A stretch of DNA of 6,296 nt, taken from Verrucomicrobiota bacterium. GTDB lineage: Bacteria > Verrucomicrobiota > Verrucomicrobiia > Verrucomicrobiales > DEV007. Position 1 is the stretch's first letter; every line of letters starts with the position of its first letter. The stretch is from NCBI GenBank assembly GCA_027618625.1, contig JAQCER010000228.1, positions 1 through 6,296 on the forward strand. The letters run 5' to 3'. Positions 1 to 6,296 of this stretch are shown here, piece by piece. The notes beneath the pieces are model-generated. The model was not told the DNA's origin. It saw only the letters and a list, made by a program, of their open reading frames with translations, and made no database searches. The position numbers and the translations under genes were made by a program.

Positions 1-492
1 CTTGTAGGCCAGACCCTGTTGTGAGTGGACTTCGTAGTCGTAATGTTGAATGATCATGCCGCCCGAGTTCGATGCCTGGGTGATATGAACATGGATGGCG
101 AGCGTTCCAGCGTCAGGGTAAATGGGGAAAAACTGGGTCGCCTTGCCTCCGAGATTTCGGAACGATATGTCGACATCACTGGTCAGTGCCGAGCCGATGT
201 AGGCTGCAAGCCAGCCGCAGGGTTGGAGGGCAATTTCGAGCAGCACACCAAATGGCATGTCGCCCTGCACATTCTCGGCGAAGTACCATTCGTCGGGTGG
301 CACATCGTATTCAGCGACGATCTTTCCGCCTGCCTTCATCTCCCATGGCTGGCAATCGATCTGCATGATGCGATCCAGAAACTTATACGGTGGCCCGGGC
401 AGACGTGCGATGATCCGCTCTTGGTCGAACACTTTGTAAGGAGCGCCAAAGGCCTCGGACGGCTTGCCGATTGCAAAGGCGAGGATGCTGGC
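1..492 (-). other. Domain: first hot-dog half of FabA-like dehydratase 2, cut by window edge
   Basis: The segment begins with FAIGKPSEAFG and PYKVFDQERI, wording I associate with the start of the second dehydratase in PfaC-like proteins. It continues with LPGPPYKFLDRIMQI and then EWYFAENVQGDMPFGVLLEIALQPCGWLAAYIG. The position of catalytic His1800 in dehydratase 1 is occupied here by Asn2008 (271-273), while Glu2020 (235-237) is kept. This is therefore the non-catalytic half; its catalytic partner should lie just beyond the left edge. The reading frame is still open at base 1 (ending GLAYK). Confidence 0.85.
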
Positions 493-3400
493 ATTGTCGA
501 ACAGCGGTGCCTTCGTGGCAGGAACCACGGTATCCCCTGTGCGTGTGGCCCTGGCCCAAAGGGCCTCAATGCTCTGGCGTGTCCAGCCTTCAAACTGAAT
601 CGACACGTCGTGCATTTCAACGACTGGACGTCCATCGGCATACATCAAGGCATCGGCGATGGCGTACGGCTCCGGGCCGTAGCCCAGTTCTTTGATCGAG
701 ATTTCGTAGACCACTTTGGATGTGGACTCGATGACTTGTCCTCGGCACTTCAGCTTTCCGCTTACTCCTGGAATGGGGCCGTGCTTCAAGGCATCGGCTT
801 CGCCCACCCAGCCCATGCGCAGCAGCAGAATCCGCAGAGTATGCAGACAACATTCATACATCAATGTGCCGGGCATCACCTTGTCATCGACAAAGTGGCA
901 AGTAAGAAACCAGGCATCGGGATGGATGTCCGCTTCGGCGCGGATCATGCCGAGGCCGAATCGCCCGCCCTTTGGTTCAATGGACAGAACGCGGTCGACC
1001 AGCTTCATGCGTCCACCCGGCAATGTCGGTGGATGCTGGAGATTCAGGCCGCGAAAGGTTTCACCAAAACAGGCGGCCAGATCTCCCTGGCGGAGGGCGT
1101 CCAGTTGCGCGTCAGAGATGGACTCGTTCGTGAGTGGAACCAGTTCCTTCCAGTCAGCAGGCACTTTGCCTGGCATTGGGCGGAGATCCAGTTTGGTGTG
1201 AATGATCCCTTTGCCGGCCGCGAGTTCCTGCTCGGAGAAAAATCCCGCGCATCCATTGCGCATGCTCAACAGCGGTTCGCCATTGACCGTGCCGTCAAAA
1301 CGGAATCGGAACAACCAGGTAGAACCTTGCCGGAAGAAATGATCGATCGTGATGTCGTAAGTGATGACCGCACCCGGCCCCGGGAGTGACTGGTGGAAGG
1401 TAATCTCTGCATCCAGGAGCCGGTAGACTGCCATCCCCTTCGTCTGGAAATCGATCCCAAGATAGCCTGATAGAAACAGGTCGGCCTGCCCCGCTTCCAC
1501 TGCGATACAGGTGGGAATGGCACCGCAATCCAGGTACCAGGCATCCGGATGGATGTCATGCTCGGTTACCAGGCTGCCATTGGTCATCGACTTGGGTTCG
1601 CCGGAGATGGACAAGATGCGATCGACGAGCATCAGCGGCGCGTCCGGCAAGCGCACGCGGGTCGGCTGCTTGTCGATAGCAGCAAACTCGTCGCCAAGTA
1701 CATTGGCCAGCCTGCCTGTCGCGATCTCAAAACAGGCATCGCGGTCGAAGGCTACGGGCGTCTGATGGCGTTCAGTGGAATAGTTCGCAACTGGCGAAGG
1801 TGTCGGCAGAGCGACACTGCTGCCGCCTCCCGCAGGAGCCTGGGCCAGCAGCGACAATTGAGTTGCCATTGCCTGCGTGATGGCATTCTGCATGTTCTCC
1901 GAGAACTTAAGAAACTCTCCATGAGCCAGGGTGCGTGCCTGGGCAGTGCGCGTGAGCTGCTCTGCAAAGCCATCCGACAGTACTGGGACTGGAGACTGTC
2001 TTGGTGTCATTGTCAGGGTCGCGGGAGTGGCATGCTCGGTTCTTTCGTGCAATCTGGCATGGGCTGCAGGACGTGCAGTTTCTCGTCGATTGGGAGAGGG
2101 GAGGTCAATGGGAACAATGGGAACAATGGGAACAATGGGAACCACTGGCGCGGGTTCGACCGGCGCCGGGCTTTCTGGCGTGGGTTCGGGATGGGCAACG
2201 TGGAATGATCTTCCGCCCATCTGCACACACACCACCGGAGCGGCAATCGACTCGCCAGCCACGGGATCTCTGCCATGAACAGGTGCATAAAGGAAATCCA
2301 GGTTCATCGAGAACTGGTGCCCGATCATTTTCCCGAGGAACCGCAGCAGTGTCTGGCTCTCATCCTGGCTAGGATAGCAGGCCGAGATCGCCAGGTGTGG
2401 ACGGTCTCCGAGAATCCTGCCTATCATTCTGCTGCAGCTCGCGCCCGGCCCCATTTCAAGAAAGGTTCGCACGCCATCTTCGTAGGCAGCATTGATGACG
2501 TTGGGATAATTCAGGCCATCGAGCGCCTGAGCCAGGATCGAAGCCGCAGCAGTTTCTGTGGTGACGTCATACGACGTTCCCCATGCGCCACTGTAGTAAA
2601 GTACGCCCGGAGGCGGGCTGGTCGGGAACAGATGCAGGTCGTGGTATTCCTGCTCTACCGCTTTCGCAATCTCACAGTGCACCGTGGTGACGCCTTCGAT
2701 CGGATACCAGTGACACTTGAGTTTCCTGACAACTTCATCCACGCCTTGAGCGTCGCCACCGATCACGCATTCCTCTGGCGTATTGACGATCAGCAGATAG
2801 ACCCTTGGGTAGCGGCTCAGCAGTCGATTGACCTTTTCCGAAGAACAGCCGACCACCCCGAGCTTCCAGTCGATGGATTCAGAATCAGGAAGGTTCCAAA
2901 TCTTGCGTGCAGCGTGACACGGACCGGCAAGATCAGTGGTGAACAGTGTCCCCTCTTTCATACGACGGTGCATAGCGTCGCGATCCTTCCAGGCACGCGT
3001 TGAAAACAGTCCGGCAGATTCGCCCAGGCTGTAGCCGATCACTGCGTTCGGTTGAATTCCGCTCAATTGAACAATGTCAGTGACCATCGTTCCCAGCGCG
3101 ACCTGACCATAGATCATTGCGTGATGATCGAGATTGATCGCACTCAGACTTTGCTCGTTCCAGAACATCTGCGGAACCATCTGGCTCGAAAGATGTTCAT
3201 TCTCGCTGTCGAGCCGGCGAAGCACCTGGGGAAATTCCAGCGCCAGCTCACGCCCCATGTTGGGATAATGATTTCCAGAACCAGGGTAAACAAACGCGAT
3301 GCCGAAATCTGGGAGGGTCGAGTGAGGGTTGAAGAAAATGCCGCTGCGCTCAAGTTCGCGCGTCACCGGTGCGGAATCGGAGGCGGTACAGATGGATGCG

Positions 3401-6296
3401 ATCTGGTCCCGGCACAGGCCAATTTGACTTGCCAGTTGATCGATCGATTCACTGACGATTGCCAGCAGTTTGCCAGCCGTATTGGAGTGGATCTGAGATT
3501 GATGCCATTCCTGAGCAAGTTGCGTGATCTCTGTCCCATGGAATTTTTCAGCGCGTTCGCCGAGGAGTTCCAGTTGCTCTTCGATCCTCGCTCCGGTGTC
3601 GCCCGCTACGATGAAAAGGGCGGCTGACATCGAACCGATCGGGCTGAAATCCTTGCCCGGCTGAACTTCCGGGACAGATGAGCTTTCGTGTTGGTGGAGA
3701 ACGACGTGGACGCAGTTGCCATCCACACTGAATGAGCTAACGCCAGCGCGGCGCGGGCCACGGGCTCGGTCGCGCAACCAATATTGGGCCCGAGGCGATG
3801 CCTCAAGAAAGCCATCCATTGAGTCGAACTGAGACTTCTCTCGGTGATGGCCAGAAATTCCAGGGATGACTTCTTGATAGAGACTCAGCGATGCTTTGAC
3901 CACAGAGGCCAAACCCGAGGCCGCTCCCGTGTGCCCGATGAATCCCATGCAACTGCTGACATGGATAGAGTGGTCGAAATCGTAGCCGCTGAAGAAGAAG
4001 TCCAAGGCCCGGGCCTCGATGTCGTCTTCCTCTGCGTTTCCGCTGCCGTGAGCCTCGATGTAACCGACGGTGGCCGGATCGACGTCAGCCTCGGTGTAGG
4101 CGCGGGTCAAGGCGTGGATGTAAGTTTGCTCAACGGGATAGACGGCCGCGCTTTCGCCACCGATGGCGCCACCGATTCCATCAATGATGCTGTAAATGCG
4201 GTCGCCATCAGCAATCGCGTCTTCAACGCGCTTGAGAACCAGTGCAACTGCTCCTTCCCCGGGAATTGTTCCCTCCGCATCGTGGCTGAACGGAACGAGG
4301 TTCTCGGAATTCGCGTAAGCACGACAGCCGTGAGCTCCGAGGACAGAACGAATCTCGCCAGCCAAGTCGACGGCGCCGATGAGCGCGTGATCGATCTCTC
4401 TGTTCTGCAAAGCACGAACGCCGACTTCAAGGGCGCGAATGCCGGAGGCTTCCTCACTCTGCACTGTGTGCGAAGGGCCGCCGATACGAAATTCGCGGGC
4501 AAGTCGGCTGGCAACGATGCCACCCAGAGCGCCCATCGTACGATTGGCATTCAATGCGGGGCCTGCTGCAGCACGCAAGGTATCCACCCAACGTTTGAGA
4601 TCTTCCCCGCTGAGATTGAGGCCAAGTTCCTTGTTCCATTCCCGGGCTTTGTTCAGAAGACTCCAGCGGAAATGAAAATGCGTGGTGCCAAGATCAAGGC
4701 CAACGCCGACAAAGACTCCAGTGCGATTCGGTTGCCGCGTATCCGATTTCAAATCGGCCAATGCTCCGGCCGCGACCTTCAGCATCAGCAACTGCTGCGG
4801 CAGCATTTCCTCCAGCTCTCTGGGAGGAATGCGAAACTGATTGATAGGGATCTCCAGGTCGGAGAGGTAGTAACCCGGGAATGCGTGCTCCCCAAGATCG
4901 GAACCGGTGAACCATTCAGAGCGCTGCAGTTGCCACCAGTTGTGATTGGGTTCCGGTTTTGCATCCCGCTTGCCGAATACCCTTTCTTGAAATGCAGTCA
5001 GGTTGTCCCATTTTCCAAACGCGGCATCCATTGCAACGATGGCTATCTTGCTGACTGGGGTTGCTGGAGATTTTCTCGCTGGAGAAACCGTTTTGGTCAC
5101 GCCGTCGTGGCACCATTCTTCGACCAGAACATGGGCATTGATACCTCCGAATCCGAAAGCACTCACCGCGGCGCGTCGTGGCGTGTCTACTGAGCGGCGT
5201 TGCCATGCCCGCGATCCGGTCAGGATGGAGAACGGGCTGTTCACAAGATCAATCTCACTGGATGCCATCGAAAAGTTGGCGATCGGCGGCAGCGTGGCGT
5301 GTTTCATTGCCAGCAACGTCTTAATCAAACCAGCGGCACCCGCACCAGTCAGCAGGTGTCCGACATTGGACTTGGCAGCTCCGAGAACGCACTGGCCTGG
5401 TCTCCATTCGATATCGCGCCAGAGCTCACTCAGGCTCTTGAACTCCACTGCATCACCGACCGGAGTGCCAGTAGCGTGGCATTCAATCAGATCGACATCA
5501 TTAGGATTCCATCCGGCGTTTTCATAGGCCATGCGCATCGCCCGAACTTGTCCTTCAGTGCTTGGCGCGAGAATGTTGCCGTCGACGTCGTTCGAAAGCC
5601 CGATGCCCTGAATGGTGGCGTAAATCTGGTCTCCGTCGAGCAGTGCATCGGACAGCCTTTTCATCACCACAATCCCAGCGCCCTCGCCGACGATGAGACC
5701 ATCAGCTTCCTTGCCAAACGGCGTGCACTGGCCGGACCTGGACAGCGCATGCAACTGCGAAAAACCCATCTGCGTGTACAGGCAGTCCGGGCGGGAGAGC
5801 CCGCCGCTGAGCATCACATCAGCCCGTCCGCTCAGTAGCTCGTCGGCGGCAAGCTTGATGGCGTAGAGTGACGAAGCGCAGGCGGCATCCAACGTGTAAC
5901 TGCCGAATCCCAGCCCAAGCGCTCTGGCGAGGACGCCCGCCGGCAGACCAGTGACGTAGCGGTTCAACGGGTCCGTGCTTGCTTTCGCCCAACGGCTGCC
6001 GTGACCGAGGATCTGCTCTTCAAACTCCGCGCCAAAGATTTCTTCACAAAGGGCCGATGCGCCATTGGTTGGCAGGGCAATGTTGCCAATGATCACGCCG
6101 GTACGATTGCGGCAAATGGTGTCGTGGCTTTGTGTATCCAGCCAGGCTTGCCTGCCAGCGTAGAGCAGGAGGCGGAAAACTTCGTCAAGGCCATCGACAA
6201 ACGCGCGCGATATTTCCAAGCCGTCGAGGTCGAGCGTGTAATCACGGATGTAGCAGCCGCGATTGGTATACACCTTGTCTGGCAGAATGCCGGACG
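1..6296 (-). CDS. Partial PfaC/Pfa3-like PUFA-type synthase, KS-CLF-AT-DH-DH' (both ends missing)
   Basis: A single minus-strand frame runs through the whole window without a stop: 2,098 complete codons from 6294 to 1, plus two leading bases. The product is one subunit of an iterative multifunctional fatty-acid/polyketide synthase acting on carrier-protein-bound acyl chains, presumably in the cytoplasm. Domains in order are KS (residues 1-395), CLF-like KS (414-870), AT (about 998-1335), a flexible linker (1336-1540), FabA-like dehydratase 1 as two hot-dogs (1541-1690 and 1745-1905) and the first hot-dog of dehydratase 2 (1935-2098). No ACP, KR or ER is visible, so partner subunits must supply them. 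The KS nucleophile sits at residue 139, whereas KS domains usually have about 165-175 residues before it, so some tens of N-terminal residues are missing. On the C-terminal side the catalytic half of dehydratase 2 is missing, and perhaps an acylglycerol-phosphate acyltransferase domain as in myxobacterial Pfa3. Family assignment is strong; the final product is unknown. A heterocyst-glycolipid-type synthase is the main alternative. Confidence 0.96.
580..1674 (-). other. Domain: FabA-like dehydratase 1 (double hot-dog)
   Basis: Two hot-dog folds lie in tandem, each opening with a VDR-containing strand (MLVDRILSI at about residue 1555, KLVDRVLSI at about 1767) and each carrying DIHPDAW(Y/F)L. 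In the second half, His1800 (895-897) lies in CHFVDDKVMPGTLMYECC and Glu1814 (853-855) follows 14 residues later. This is the same spacing as His70 and Asp84 of E. coli FabA, so this half should be catalytic. The first half (1225-1674) has Gly1591 at the matching place and a loop five residues shorter; it keeps Glu1600 but has no His, so it is probably structural. Such domains dehydrate beta-hydroxyacyl-ACP, and FabA relatives can isomerise trans-2 to cis-3. Isomerisation is family knowledge, not visible here. Confidence 0.88.
1675..2289 (-). other. Interdomain linker: Pro-rich segment followed by a helical segment
   Basis: About 205 residues between AT and the first dehydratase show no catalytic motif. 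The first part (residues about 1367-1400) is rich in Pro, Glu, Ala and Val and contains four consecutive Val-Pro-Ile triplets, so it is probably extended and disordered. From about residue 1430 to 1490 the composition turns helical, including TAQARTLAHGEFLKFSENMQ. Regularly spaced Leu, Phe and Met residues suggest an amphipathic helix that could act as a spacer or docking surface. A Gly/Ser/Pro-rich stretch follows. I looked for the Ser-containing motif of a carrier protein here and found none. Confidence 0.75.
2107..2142. repeat. Perfect 9-bp tandem repeat, four copies (encodes Val-Pro-Ile x4)
   Basis: The plus-strand unit AATGGGAAC is repeated four times without a mismatch. On the coding strand it reads GTT-CCC-ATT, giving Val-Pro-Ile four times, inside the proline-rich linker. 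The unit is a multiple of three, so gain or loss of copies would keep the reading frame. Identity at the wobble positions points to recent expansion by slippage rather than to old repeats kept by protein selection alone. Confidence 0.97.
2290..3303 (-). other. Domain: acyltransferase (AT) with GYSLGE nucleophile motif
   Basis: The domain opens with FVYPGSGNHYPNMGREL (from residue 1001), matching the AT opening of the type FxFPGQGSQ...MGxxL but with GSGNHY in place of GQGSQ. The nucleophile elbow is VIGYSLGESAGL, with Ser1089 at 3028-3030; the usual His before the Ser is Tyr. The second catalytic residue is probably His1206 in TTVHCEIAKAV (2677-2679), 117 residues on. The late motif FLEMGPGASCSRMI (around 2425-2460) matches the GP-containing end of AT domains. 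About 130 residues upstream (3304-3684) form a KS-to-AT linker without recognised catalytic motifs. The domain probably moves an acyl group from CoA to carrier protein or from the synthase to an acceptor. The non-standard motifs make plain malonyl specificity uncertain. Classic PfaC lacks this domain. Confidence 0.85.
3685..5050 (-). other. Domain: chain-length-factor-like ketosynthase (CLF), active-site Cys replaced by Glu
   Basis: A second KS fold starts at KIAIVAMDAAFG (residue 416) and ends at SSFSVDGNCVHVVL (residue 863 is the His matching the NAH motif of KS1). Where KS1 has the catalytic Cys, this copy reads TVQSEEASG, with Glu615 (4450-4452) in the Cys position. Both histidine motifs remain: EAHGSGN with His749 (4048-4050) and GHTGAASG with His788 (3931-3933). 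Their spacings of 134 and 39 residues nearly copy KS1. The Lys of KSNVGH is replaced by Met783. Loss of the nucleophile with the fold kept is the hallmark of CLF subunits, which pair with an active KS and help set chain length. The domain follows KS1 after a linker of only about 20 residues, as in PfaC, supporting a KS-CLF pseudo-heterodimer. Confidence 0.9.
5110..6294 (-). other. Domain: catalytically complete ketosynthase (KS1), N-terminus cut
   Basis: This domain makes the C-C bond by decarboxylative Claisen condensation. The nucleophile lies in DAACASSLYA, with Cys139 at 5878-5880. The two catalytic histidines are His273 in ECHATGTPVGD (5476-5478) and His313 in KSNVGHLLTGAG (5356-5358); the conserved Lys is residue 308. 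Spacings of 134 and 40 residues match the KS family. The closing motif AFGFGGINAH lies at 5131-5160. The first His motif reads HATGT rather than the commoner HGTGT; from memory this variant also occurs in PfaC-type KS domains. All catalytic residues are present, so this is expected to be the active partner of the KS-CLF pair. The beginning of the fold is beyond the right edge. Confidence 0.95.

Noticed and set aside
25..1389. 454-codon open frame on the plus strand
   Set aside because: It lies exactly antisense and codon-aligned to the dehydratase region, and its translation shows no recognisable domain. The minus-strand frame carries clear catalytic motifs, so this is a shadow produced by its codon use.
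2107..2142. CRISPR array or operator built on the repeated 9-mer
   Set aside because: The copies are directly adjacent with no spacers, very short, and in frame within coding sequence; a coding minisatellite explains them.
1675..2289. Possible carrier protein (ACP) in the AT-DH linker
   Set aside because: No Gly-x-Asp-Ser-Leu/Ile type phosphopantetheine motif occurs in the linker or elsewhere in the frame. The helical stretch lacks the four-helix ACP pattern.
2275..3627. Plus-strand open frames of 242 and 191 codons opposite the AT
   Set aside because: Both are in the antisense codon-aligned frame of the AT and the KS-AT linker and show no family resemblance.
3901..3960. Gene boundary between KS, CLF and AT (separate genes)
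   Set aside because: No stop codon, ribosome binding site plus start, or frame change occurs between any of the domains; the reading frame is continuous from edge to edge.
3844..5193. 449-codon open frame on the plus strand
   Set aside because: Same antisense phase, over the CLF domain and the end of KS1. Low-information translation without domain motifs; a shadow.
4107..5206. Minus-strand open frames of 60-147 codons in other phases over KS1/CLF
   Set aside because: They overlap the continuous synthase frame out of phase. Since that frame is intact through the region, they are not frameshifted gene pieces.

Overview
The window is the interior of one very large gene on the minus strand. Reading the complement from the right edge to the left edge, one frame stays open for 2,098 codons (6294 down to 1). 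I translated every codon and found no stop and no frameshift. Both ends of the gene lie outside the window. Residue numbers below count from the first complete codon at 6294, so residue n begins about 3n bases in from the right edge.

The protein is a multidomain iterative fatty-acid/polyketide synthase of the PUFA-synthase (Pfa, 'secondary lipid') family. In reading order (right to left) the domains are: an active ketosynthase (KS) missing its first tens of residues; a second KS-fold domain that has lost the catalytic Cys and is therefore a chain-length-factor (CLF) type domain; an acyltransferase (AT) with a non-standard nucleophile motif; a proline-rich and then helical linker containing a perfect 9-bp x 4 tandem repeat; a complete FabA-like dehydratase made of two hot-dog halves; and the first half of a second FabA-like dehydratase, cut by the left edge. 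KS-CLF-DH-DH is the layout of PfaC. An AT inserted between CLF and DH recalls the Pfa3-type subunits described from myxobacteria and the Pfa-like synthases reported in planctomycetes.

No carrier protein, ketoreductase or enoyl reductase is visible. The subunit must therefore work with partners encoded elsewhere: a PfaA/Pfa2-like KS-AT-ACP-KR protein, a PfaD/Pfa1-like enoyl reductase and a phosphopantetheinyl transferase. The expected division of labour is that KS-CLF condenses, the AT loads or transfers acyl groups, and the FabA-like domains dehydrate and possibly isomerise to leave cis double bonds. The product cannot be read from this window.

The source is a bacterium with a moderate GC content, mid-50s percent by eye. 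That is too low for a typical myxobacterium. A planctomycete of the Rhodopirellula/Blastopirellula kind is my best guess, from the domain order and motif wording; it is inference only. There are no intergenic regions, promoters, terminators, RNA genes or mobile elements in the window. The long open frames on the plus strand are antisense shadows.
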